DNA of 45,704 nucleotides from Tepidibacillus decaturensis (GTDB taxonomy: Bacteria; Bacillota; Bacilli; Tepidibacillales; Tepidibacillaceae), in the NCBI RefSeq assembly GCF_001561915.1, contig NZ_LSKU01000001.1, positions 93,829 through 139,532 on the forward strand, written 5' to 3'. Position 1 is the stretch's first letter; every line of letters starts with the position of its first letter. Shown here one piece after another: positions 27,250 to 34,963 of the stretch. Below the pieces are notes generated by a model that saw only the letters and a program-made list of their open reading frames with translations, was not told the origin of the DNA and did no database searches. Position numbers and translations under genes: made by a program.

Positions 27250-27412
27250 AAAAGAAATACCAACGGTTACCTGCTATTGCTGTACGGAAAACCGTTGGTA
27301 TTTCTTTTATTTGTAACAATTATTAACATTATCGCAAAGTATTTTCAATGTTTGGTAAAATCCAGTCAATATTTCTCCGGTATAATTGCCTGTGAAAAAG
27401 GGAAGGTATCTC
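27250..27412 (+). repeat. Terminator-promoter module, copy 2
   Basis: AAAAGAAATACCAACGGTT (27250-27268) is perfectly matched by AACCGTTGGTATTTCTTTT (27290-27308), a strong bidirectional terminator. It is followed by the same series of blocks as copy 1, ending GGTATAATTGCC and GGGAAGGT. Together the copies flank the secreted protein and the broken kinase as imperfect direct repeats. Confidence 0.65.
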
Positions 27413-27496
27413 CAAGGAGGTTTATACCTTTGTAGGAGGGTTGAGGGTGACAAAGGATACATAGTTAGGGAAAAGGCTTATGAAAGGGGAAATAAT

Positions 27497-27940
27497 ATGG
27501 TTTTAAATAAGGGATTTATGGTCATAATGGCAATTTTTGTATTAGGAGCTGTTTTATTGACTGACTGTATAGGTGGCACCGGGGGAGAAACTGAGCTAGA
27601 GAGGGAAGCCGGGGTAACCGATTTCAGCGCTAGCGCCAACGAAGAGAAAGCAGTGGCTGGAGAAGAAGATGCTCCCGTTGACGAAGAGGAAGTGGGTGAG
27701 TCCCAGGCTATTGCTACTACCAGTGGTACGTTAAAGGCGATCAATGCTGTTGACGGTACAGTTACGATAGCTACCGAAAGTGATAATGAACTGGTACTTA
27801 AGATTACTAGCGGGAGCAAGATTTTTGTAAGCGAATCTCTTCCGCCTCTTACTCAATTAGATACTGTAATTGGTTCCAAAGTTAGCGCGGAATACCATGC
27901 TGAGACAAAAACCGTGATGGTTATATATATCCAGGACTAG
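27497..27940 (+). CDS. Putative lipoprotein of unknown function
   Basis: 147 residues. MVLNKGFMVIMAIFVLGAVL then LTDC gives a type II signal peptide with lipobox-like LTDC (Cys 24). An acidic linker (about 40-75) follows, then a C-terminal beta-rich domain of about 65 residues (SGTLKAINAVDGTVTIATES ... KVSAEYHAETKTVMVIYIQD) resembling the small OB-like DUF5666-type folds. ATG 27497 has AAGGGGA six bases upstream. It lies behind repeat module copy 2. Function unknown. Confidence 0.65.
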   Translation: MVLNKGFMVIMAIFVLGAVLLTDCIGGTGGETELEREAGVTDFSASANEEKAVAGEEDAPVDEEEVGESQAIATTSGTLKAINAVDGTVTIATESDNELVLKITSGSKIFVSESLPPLTQLDTVIGSKVSAEYHAETKTVMVIYIQD

Positions 27941-28221
27941 AGCAACATATCTCTTAAAAAAAATTAAGAATAACACAAAAAGTACGCAGCATTAGCAAAG
28001 TGAAGGATACGTTTCCAACTCTAATTTTTTTTAAGGATTCCCTTTTATTCTTTTCCCCTGTTGGAGTACCACCTGGAATACTGGAAAAACTTTCAACTTC
28101 TTTAAGCTTTACTCCTACATATTTGTTATGCTGGATGGGAATATTAAGCAGTACCCATAATTATTAAGGGCGAACATATTGGTACTATTATGTTGTACAA
28201 AAAAGATAGGAGTGAGGTATA
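27941..28221. other. Intergenic region with a possible minus-strand coding remnant
   Basis: On the minus strand, roughly 28165 down to 27990, a frame reads LNIPIQHNKYVGVKLKEVES then FSSIPGGTPTGEKNKRESLK and IRVGNVSF. It has coding-like composition but no start or recognised family. On the plus strand the region holds the gldA leader with a possible -10 (TACTATTATG area, about 28183-28190). Confidence 0.25.
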
Positions 28222-29316
28222 TTGTCTACAAAAATTATAATTAGTCCAGGAAAATATATTCAAGGAAATGGAGAATTAGCCCATATTGAGAACTACACAA
28301 AAAATTATGGCAGAAAACCTTTTATCATTGCCGATGAATTTGTTACAGGTTTAACAAAAGACATTGTAGATAAAAGTTATAAAGCAAACAATGCAGAGTA
28401 TGTGATGGAATTATTTAAGGGTGAATGTTCAAAAGTAGAAATTAATCGTTTAAAAGCCCTAGCAGAAGAAAAGGGTTGTGATATGGTTGTTGGTATTGGT
28501 GGGGGGAAAACTCTTGATACAGCTAAAGCCATTGCGTTTTATATTGGTTGTCCGGTGATAGTTGTTCCTACAATTGCATCTACGGATGCACCATGTAGCG
28601 CCCTTGCAGTGCTTTATACAGAAGAAGGAACTTTTGATGAATATTTATTACTACCTACTAATCCTTCTGTAGTACTTATTGATACTCAAATCATTGCGGC
28701 AGCACCAGTGCGTTTATTGGTTGCAGGTATGGGAGACGCATTGGCAACCTATTTTGAAGCTAGAGCTTGTAAGCGTTCTAACGCAGTAACTATGGCAGGT
28801 GGTAATGTGACAGAAGGTGCCTTCGCTTTAGCAGAGTTATGTTACAAAACTTTAATTTCTGACGGCTTAAAAGCAAAATTAGTAGCGGAAAGTAAAATAT
28901 CCAATAGTTCAGTTGAAAAAATTATTGAAGCGAATATATATTTGAGTGGTATCGGTTTTGAAAGTGGTGGTCTAGCAGCTGCACATGCTATTCATAACGG
29001 TTTAACTGTTCTTGAAGAGTGTCATCATTTATATCACGGTGAAAAAGTAGCTTTTGGTACATTAACACAATTAGTATTAGAAAATGCACCAATGGAAGAA
29101 ATCAAAGAAGTGATAGAATTCTGTAAGAGTGTTGGTCTTCCAACTACTTTAGAGGATATGGGCGCACAAAACGTAACGGAAGAACAATTAAGAAAAGTAG
29201 CAGAAGCATCTGTAGCAGAGGGTGAAACAATTCATAATATGCCTTTTAACGTAACAGCTGATGATGTTTATGCAGCAATTTTAACAGCTGATAAATTAGG
29301 AAAGTATTTTAAATAA
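28222..29316 (+). CDS. gldA: Glycerol dehydrogenase (NAD+)
   Basis: Iron-containing-alcohol-dehydrogenase superfamily enzyme oxidising glycerol to dihydroxyacetone with NAD+. 364 residues: NAD-binding GIGGGKTLDTAKA (about 91-104), VPTIASTDAPCS (about 117-128), and metal ligands Asp in GMGDALATYFEA plus His in AAAHAIHNGL and CHHLYHGEKVAFG. It starts with TTG 28222 after TAGGAGTGAGG. No dihydroxyacetone kinase is adjacent, so it is a single-gene unit. Looks intact. Confidence 0.93.
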   Translation: MSTKIIISPGKYIQGNGELAHIENYTKNYGRKPFIIADEFVTGLTKDIVDKSYKANNAEYVMELFKGECSKVEINRLKALAEEKGCDMVVGIGGGKTLDTAKAIAFYIGCPVIVVPTIASTDAPCSALAVLYTEEGTFDEYLLLPTNPSVVLIDTQIIAAAPVRLLVAGMGDALATYFEARACKRSNAVTMAGGNVTEGAFALAELCYKTLISDGLKAKLVAESKISNSSVEKIIEANIYLSGIGFESGGLAAAHAIHNGLTVLEECHHLYHGEKVAFGTLTQLVLENAPMEEIKEVIEFCKSVGLPTTLEDMGAQNVTEEQLRKVAEASVAEGETIHNMPFNVTADDVYAAILTADKLGKYFK

Positions 29317-29560
29317 TAGCAGGACGAAATGCTATCCTTCTATCCGTATATAGGTTTCATCACAACAGAACGAGTGAGATAGTTTATAAGGGTAGTGGTC
29401 AATAAGCTGTATTCCTGGAACCACAGCGTGGGCAAATTCGCCTCGGCATTGACCTCACCTCATCAAAAAAAGTTAGAGATTCAAAAAGAGAAATTAAAAA
29501 ATATGAGAGATAAACAAGGTGTTCCAGAAAACTTAAATACTATATTGTTAATAGAATCGC
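29317..29560 (+). other. Scrambled remnants between gldA and the toxin copy
   Basis: A frame from GTG 29395 reads NKLYSWNHSVGKFASALTS, then KKLEIQKEKLKNMRDKQGVP. The 34 bases at about 29468-29501 (encoding KLEIQKEKLK) are identical to bases 4961-4994 of the HTH gene heading the restriction operon. This looks like debris of a second restriction-linked HTH gene joined to other sequence, not a functional gene. Confidence 0.4.
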
Positions 29561-29602
29561 ATGTTCATCCTTACCTTACTTTCCTACCTAAAAAATAAGT
29601 AG
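29561..29602 (+). pseudogene. Second, 5'-truncated copy of the Hol_Tox-type toxin
   Basis: From 29561 the frame gives MFILTLLSYLKNK and TAG, the expected C-terminal half of the toxin at 24488. Downstream are the same hairpin (GTAGACCTCC at 29599, GGAGGTCTA at 29627) and the GGCAATCTATTGTA and GACCGTAGATGCT blocks. The first half of the toxin and its ribosome site are missing. Confidence 0.6.
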
Positions 29603-29695
29603 ACCTCCCTTGAGCCTGACAGCTACGGAGGTCTAACTTCTGTTACTGTTATGCCGATCGCCCTTGATGGCAATCTATTGTATGGACCGTAGATG

Positions 29696-30760
29696 CTACC
29701 AAATGTCTATATGAATATGATTAATATACTCCTTCAGCGAATGTTTTGTATGTCCATCTTTTCCAACGGTTTTTTCCGCGCAGATGAGTGAGTTTAATAT
29801 AGACTCTTCTACGGTCTCGGCAACTGCCTTAAAAACGGGATCTATTTTATTATCGTTTAAGACTTTGATTTCGTATATATCCTTTTCTGCATAATGGTTT
29901 ACCTTATTTGAAGTTGTAAAGGCAATAACAATATCTCCACTTCCATTACCTATGAAAGAACCTGTTCTTGAAAGACCCACCACTGCACGTTTGCATACCC
30001 TTTTAAGCTGTCTTTCGCTAAGCGGTATATCTGTGGCAATTATCATAACAATAGATCCCCTGTCTTGTTCTTCATCACTTCTGGAAAGCAATGATTTTAT
30101 ATTCTCACCTGCTTTAATTCCATTAATCAAAAGTTCTTCTCCTACTCCAAAATTTGATAAAACAAGGCTTCCAAGGATATAGTCTTTTCCATTAAGCTTT
30201 ATAATCCTTGAAGAGGTACCCACGCCACCCTTAAGGCCAAGGCAGGACATGCCGGTTCCAGCACCTACAGAACCCTCTTCAAATTCAACTTCTGCATTCA
30301 TTATGGCATCTATCACATGGGATTTTTCTACCTTTCGTTTTCTTATATCGTTTAAATACCCATCGTTACACTCGCATACCACTGGGTTTATAGTACCGGT
30401 TGTATTGCCTATGTCATCATTGTTACTAAGCATATATTCTACAACCCCATTAAAGGCAGTGCCAACGCTTAAGGTGTTGGTTAAAATGATAGGAGTTTCA
30501 ATGGTTCCCATTTCATCTATCTGAATTAATCCAATAGACTTTCCAAAACCGTTGATAACAAAGCTCGCAGCCATAACCTTTTCTCTAAAAAGGTTTCCAC
30601 CATGGGGAAGAATGGCAGTTACCCCTGTCTTAATTTCGCCATCATTAAGTGTAACATTGCCAACTCTTATACCTTCAATATCAGTAATGGAATTTAGTTT
30701 GCCAGGTTGCATTCGGCCAATGGTTATACCATAATCTCTAATTCGCTTTTGTGACTTCAC
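29696..30760 (-). CDS. P1 family peptidase / aminopeptidase (DmpA-like, S58)
   Basis: N-terminal-nucleophile autoproteolytic peptidase of 354 residues. Family signatures: SITDIEGIRVGNVTL (22-38), LPHGGNLF, GNTTGTINPVV, GSVGAGTGMSCLGLKGGVGT (163-182) and the self-cleavage site at Gly235-Ser236 in DRGSIVMIIATDIPLSERQL, where Ser 236 would become the new N-terminal nucleophile. GTG start with AGGTGG eight bases upstream. It releases N-terminal residues from peptides or amides; substrate unknown. Its 3' end reaches into the toxin-copy sequence, so its terminator region has been replaced. Confidence 0.85.
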   Translation of the reverse strand: MKSQKRIRDYGITIGRMQPGKLNSITDIEGIRVGNVTLNDGEIKTGVTAILPHGGNLFREKVMAASFVINGFGKSIGLIQIDEMGTIETPIILTNTLSVGTAFNGVVEYMLSNNDDIGNTTGTINPVVCECNDGYLNDIRKRKVEKSHVIDAIMNAEVEFEEGSVGAGTGMSCLGLKGGVGTSSRIIKLNGKDYILGSLVLSNFGVGEELLINGIKAGENIKSLLSRSDEEQDRGSIVMIIATDIPLSERQLKRVCKRAVVGLSRTGSFIGNGSGDIVIAFTTSNKVNHYAEKDIYEIKVLNDNKIDPVFKAVAETVEESILNSLICAEKTVGKDGHTKHSLKEYINHIHIDIW

Positions 30761-30918
30761 TATAATCCCACCTAATATGTATGTAATAAACGGATTCGCT
30801 TTATAAGGTCATCTACTATTTCTAGAAAAATTATCACATAAACTTGTCTTAAAAGATAGATTTATTTTATCTGCGATACACGAGTAGATATCCATATTTT
30901 TCATGTCTGAGTGATTTT

Positions 30919-31255
30919 AATGGAAGAACTCAATTATCAACTCAATGAAATAGCTAGATCTTTATTTACGATTAAATGAATTCATTGATTTCAACGGGAA
31001 GAAAATTCCAGCAAGTACTGATCTCTTTTCCTTATTTGCTAATTTGCCAGCAGATCAACTACTCAAGATAAGCCAGTAAATGTGGATACGCTCAGCCAAA
31101 CTCTGAATCAGGTTACGATTAGTTGGCAAATGACTTTGGTAGCTCTTGGGATCAATCTTATCTCGATGGTCATTATAATGATGATTGCAAAGCGTTCTCA
31201 GAAGTATTTTAAACAGCAGCAAGTCCAGTTGCATACTTGTCTTAATACGCTGTGA
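30919..31255 (+). pseudogene. Remnant of an unrecognised membrane protein
   Basis: Coding-like pieces in successive frames: EELNYQLNEIARSLFTIK; LRLNEFIDFNGKKIPASTD then LFSLFANLPADQLLK; and, after a shift, NVDTLSQTLNQVTISWQMTL, VALGINLISMVIIMMIAKRS and QKYF. The last part has a hydrophobic helix ending in basic residues, as at the end of a transporter. No continuous frame or start exists. I cannot name the family. Confidence 0.4.
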
Positions 31256-31267
31256 ATCGTAGGTCCC

Positions 31268-31440
31268 CTAGGCCACTAAACATCTCCAATGATCTTCTTT
31301 AGTGTATTTAGCTGTTTTTTCTTTTAAAATTTTGTATGCATCACTGTTCCCCCAACGTTGTTTTATTTTTTCTTCGTACTGTTTTTGTTCTCCTTCTAAA
31401 TGGTACAATGTTTCTTTGGGAGCTTTGTTGTAATTACTAC
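31268..31440 (-). pseudogene. C-terminal remnant of a MerR regulator with TipAS domain
   Basis: The minus strand reads NKAPKETLYHLEGEQKQYEE then KIKQRWGNSDAYKILKEKTA and KYTKEDHWRCLVA before TAG. YEE-(V/I)-K-RWG-(N/D)-(T/S)-x-AY is the hallmark start of the TipAS ligand-binding domain in Mta/TipA-like regulators. The DNA-binding domain and the rest of TipAS are missing. Confidence 0.6.
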
Positions 31441-31554
31441 GAAATCGTACAAAATGAGGAAGGTTTATACTGTAGAATGGATTTCTAAATTTAAGGGATA
31501 ATAAATATGGAAACTACTTTTATTTTGTGATGCTTAAGCGTTAAGGAGAAGATT

Positions 31555-33003
31555 ATGGAGAAAAAACATAAAGGACTGTCCGCATGGCAGCTTACAATGA
31601 TGGCATTAGGGACTGTAATAGGAGGTTCATTTTTTCTAGGTTCGTCGGTAGCGATTCATGCTGCTGGACCTGCTATTTTAATATCCTATATCTTGGGAGG
31701 AGTACTCGTTTATTTTATACTCTTTGCCTTGTCTGAGATGACTGTAGCAAATCCTGATACAGGTTCTTTTCGTACCTTTGCAACACAAGCATTTGGTCCG
31801 GGAGCTGGATTTGTCGTTGGATGGGTATACTGGACAGGAATGGTTCTAGCCATGTCAAGTGAAGCCACTGCTGTATCCATTTTGGTACGTGAATGGATTC
31901 CAAATATATCCATTTCTTTGCTAGGAAGCTTAATAATAATTGGTGTTACGTTGCTTAATCTTTTAGGAGCTGATAAGCTAAGCAAGCTGGAAAGCGGTCT
32001 TGCTGCAGTAAAGTTATTAGCAATAGCTTCTTTTATCATAATCGCATTATTATTAATTATAGGAATATTTCCAGGGATTTCAACAATCGGTGCCGGAGAA
32101 TTAGTTAGGGAACCTTTAATGCCTAGGGGAATAAAGGGGATTGCGGGAAGTATGCTTGTCGTAATTTTTTCCTATGCTGGCTTTGAAATCATTGGATTAG
32201 CTGCTTCAGAAACAGATAATCCTAAAAAAACGGTTCCTAAAGCAATTACTTATACCGTTTTGTCACTTGTAGGATTTTATATCCTTTCTATTGCTGTACT
32301 TCTTCCACTCATTCCTACAACCACGCTTAGTGAAGATGTAAGTCCAATGGTAGCAGCTTTGAATAGGTGGGGAATTGGGTGGGCAGGTACGGTTATTAAT
32401 CTGGTACTGATAACAGCTATTCTTTCTACAATGTTGGCAGCCATGTTTGGACTTGGAAGAATGATGAGGTCTCTTGTTGATGATGGCCTAGCTCCTAAGT
32501 GGCTAAAAGATAAAAAGGATGTTCCTTATCGCGGAATATTATTTTCAGGTCTAGCTATGTTTTTAGGATTAAGTATTGGTTTTTTGCTTCCAAAAATTTA
32601 TCTATTTTTAATAAGTTCAGGTGGTTTCGCATTACTTTTTACATATGTCATTATAATTGCTACTCATATACGCTTTCGTAAAAAGAATGGATGTCCTCCA
32701 GAAGGTAAGTGTCAGATGCCCGGATACCCATTAACCTCTTGGATTGTTTTATTAAGTATGGTTATGATTATTTTGAGTATGCCATTTATTTCAGGGCAGA
32801 CATCAGGGCTTATAGCAGGAATTATAATGACCGCATTATATTCTTTCATTTATATTTCAATAAGATTGATGAAAAGTTCTCAAAAGAACAAAGAAGTTTA
32901 TTTAAGCTTGAACAATAAGAAATATCAAACAAGATTATCAGCAGAATTCTCTAAGGAACTGACCGAAGAGATAAAGGAGAAGGAAAGAGATAAAAATAAA
33001 TAA
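31555..33003 (+). CDS. APC-family amino acid permease
   Basis: 482-residue secondary transporter with about 12 membrane segments. The first helix has ALGTVIGGSFFLGSSVAI, the glycine-rich unwound segment that binds the amino-acid backbone; SYAGFEIIGLAASETDNPKK marks the APC helix 6/loop region. The C-terminal tail is long and charged (KELTEEIKEKERDKNK). ATG 31555 follows AAGGAGA. Substrate cannot be told from sequence. It stands alone; a decayed gene follows within 10-20 bases. Confidence 0.88.
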   Translation: MEKKHKGLSAWQLTMMALGTVIGGSFFLGSSVAIHAAGPAILISYILGGVLVYFILFALSEMTVANPDTGSFRTFATQAFGPGAGFVVGWVYWTGMVLAMSSEATAVSILVREWIPNISISLLGSLIIIGVTLLNLLGADKLSKLESGLAAVKLLAIASFIIIALLLIIGIFPGISTIGAGELVREPLMPRGIKGIAGSMLVVIFSYAGFEIIGLAASETDNPKKTVPKAITYTVLSLVGFYILSIAVLLPLIPTTTLSEDVSPMVAALNRWGIGWAGTVINLVLITAILSTMLAAMFGLGRMMRSLVDDGLAPKWLKDKKDVPYRGILFSGLAMFLGLSIGFLLPKIYLFLISSGGFALLFTYVIIIATHIRFRKKNGCPPEGKCQMPGYPLTSWIVLLSMVMIILSMPFISGQTSGLIAGIIMTALYSFIYISIRLMKSSQKNKEVYLSLNNKKYQTRLSAEFSKELTEEIKEKERDKNK

Positions 33004-33011
33004 TCAAAAAA

Positions 33012-33361
33012 ATAGTGGATTTTTTCATGTTACGGAAGAGGAGCTAGAAAAATTAAAATCTCAAGATATGCTTAACTCTAAACTCAATGATTTTACTAAA
33101 AATTTCTTAAGTTAAGATTCCTTTAATTGATGAGCGGGATCAATATTTAACCCAAAAAATTAAAGAGGCTCCAGGGCAAAAGGTAGTTGCTATGATTTAG
33201 AAGTATTAATTAAGGTTCCAACTACTTTACATCCCTTGATTGCGGCTGGATGGTTTGCTGGTCTTACTCAAGAGTATATTCGCCAAAGAGTTAAAGACTT
33301 TGAAAATCTTGCTGAAGATATTTTTAGCCTTAAGGGTTTTAGGAATAATAAGGTAACCAGA
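33012..33361 (+). pseudogene. Remnant of a TraB/PrgY-family membrane protein gene
   Basis: Pieces in different frames follow the family order: VTEEELEKLKSQDMLNSKLN; IPLIDERDQYLTQKIKEAPG then QKVVAM; TTLHPLIAAGWFAGLTQEYI then RQRVKDFENLAEDIFSLKGF and NNKVTR. The GAGHVPG segment and some membrane helices are deleted, and stops or shifts occur at about 33114, 33199 and 33360. At the last point the frame runs into GH32 sequence. Confidence 0.65.
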
Positions 33362-33823
33362 AAAGAAAAGACCATACTGATACGATTATTGTCTTTGAAT
33401 CAAACAATGCCCTCGATTGGGCATTTAAGGGTGAGTTAGATGTTTAAATACGCTCAACAAAGCTTTTTAGATAAAAATCAGAAGATATTGCTCTTAGCTT
33501 GGGCCGGCTCAGGAGAAATTGCTTACCCCACAGATCAGGAATCATGGGTACATTGTTTAACGATTCCTAGAGAGTTGGTTTTAAAAGAAGGTAAGCTCTA
33601 CCAGAAGCCTGCCGAACAACTAAAATTATTACGAACCGACTCAATCTCTGAGCAAGGGATTCTTCAAGATGAAACGATGGAGATTGAAAATGAAAGTGAT
33701 GTGTATGAGCTAGAAATCAATTTTAAAGAAATTGAAGCAAGCCGATTTGGAATTGAACTATATAGCTCAGAAAAAGAAGGGCTAGTTTTACAGTTTGATC
33801 GAGAAAAGCAAGTTATTATTTAA
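33362..33823 (+). pseudogene. Remnant of a GH32 sucrose-6-phosphate hydrolase gene
   Basis: KDHTDTIIVFESNNALDWAF then KGELDV matches the blade with L-Y-x-S-x-(D/N)-L-x-W-x-(F/Y)-x-GE in GH32. The next frame (from 33440) gives YAQQSFLDKNQKILLLAWAG and YPTDQESWVHCLTIPREL, equivalent to FYAPQTFLD...GW-G...P-E-WAHCLTIPREL. The active-site NDPNG start, the ECPD motif and the C-terminal beta-sandwich are missing. It is joined directly to the TraB remnant by a deletion. Confidence 0.7.
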
Positions 33824-33828
33824 GATAA

Positions 33829-33858
33829 GAAACCCCTACAATAAGCAGGAGTTTGATT
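33829..33858 (-). terminator. Terminator downstream of the lacI-like gene
   Basis: Read on the minus strand: AAACTCCTGC, loop TTATT, GTAGGGGTTT, then CTTATCTT. Stem contains two G-U-type positions. It lies just past the regulator's stop codon. Confidence 0.5.
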
Positions 33859-33872
33859 ATTTAAAAAGAGTA

Positions 33873-34837
33873 TTATATTTTACCAACAGATTCTCCTTCA
33901 ACCAACGTTACGTAAATACGATCATTTTCTACAGGTTCATTCGCAATTAATTTTAATAATTTTTCCGAAGCTAAAGCACCCCATTTTCGCTTAGAATAAT
34001 CAATTGTTGTTAAGCGCGGTTGAGTATAATGTGAGACTTCAATGTTATCGAACCCAATAATATGAATATGTTCTCCGACACGATAATCTGTTTTCAATAA
34101 ATAATTGTACATACCAATTGCCATCTCATCATTTAAACAAAAGACAGCTGTTGGTTGTGTATATTGTTGAATGATTAATTGCGCTGCTTGCTCTCCGGCA
34201 GGTTTATTAAAATCGCCTTCAATTTCCGTATAGTTAATATTTTGATAATGTTCTACAGCTTGTCTAACGGCTTGTAGACGCTGATTTGAGTCATAAGACC
34301 CCTTAGGGCCGGTAACAACATACAGTTTTCGATGACCTTTCTCAATTAAGTAATCGATTGCCAATGTAGCTCCTGCTTTGTTATCCAGTAACACTTGGAT
34401 GACATTCGGATGATCTAATTCTCGGTCTAGAACAACTATTTTATGTCCTTGATCGGCATATTTAAGCAATTCTTCGTTTTTAAATGTCTCATCTAAAATG
34501 ATAGCACCATCAATCATTCGTTCTGGCAGAAAACGATGTGAACGCATACCACTAATAACAATTAATTCATAACCTTTACTATATAAAGTTTCTCGCATTC
34601 CTTGTAATAATTGTCCATAAAAAGCACCACTATAATCTGTTAGGAAGACACCGATGATTTTTGTCTCTCTTTTTTTAGTGTCCGAGCTGCCGCATTTGGG
34701 ACATAATTCAATTCTTTTGCAATCGCTAATATTTTAGCAGCCGTTTCTTCGGTTACCTTAGAACTACCATTTAGCGCGTAGGAAACAGTCGAAATCGAAA
34801 CGCCCGCTTTTTTAGCAATATCTTTAATACTGACCAC
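33873..34837 (-). pseudogene. LacI-family regulator of the beta-1,2-glucan locus, frameshifted
   Basis: GTG start (34837) after AGGAGAG. The N-terminal HTH reads SIKDIAKKAGVSISTVSYAL with the hinge NYVPNAAARTLKK. Then a run of seven As (seen as Ts on the plus strand, about 34666-34674) breaks the frame; with eight As it would continue KRETKIIGVFLTDYSGAFYG into the effector domain, which is otherwise intact to its stop at 33873 (GAIILDE, FNKPAGEQAA, FCLNDEMAIGMYNYL, RLTTIDYSKRKWG). Expected role: repressor of both glucan operons, binding the repeated AACGTTTCGA sites at 40530-40880. Whether the break is real, phase-variable or a sequencing error cannot be told here. Confidence 0.8.
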
Positions 34838-34859
34838 GGATTTCTCTCCTATCTTTTTA

Positions 34860-34908
34860 AATAAGCGTTTACATTATTTATTATACAGTGTTTTATACAT
34901 TTAACATA
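34860..34908 (-). promoter_or_regulatory. Promoter and operator of the lacI-like gene
   Basis: On the minus strand TATAAT (plus 34880-34885) is followed by TGTAAACGCTTATT (plus 34860-34873), which fits both a cre box and a LacI-type operator, just downstream of the start point. Autoregulation or CcpA control is likely. Confidence 0.5.
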
Positions 34909-34929
34909 CAAATATAATAAGCTTAAGAA

Positions 34930-34958
34930 GAAAGAGGCGGTTAAATTGAAACCGCCTG
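34930..34958 (-). terminator. Terminator of the GH3-GH94 operon
   Basis: Minus strand AGGCGGTT (plus 34950-34957) pairs with AACCGCCT (plus 34935-34942), followed by CTTTCTTCTT. Confidence 0.75.
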
Positions 34959-34963
34959 TTCAG

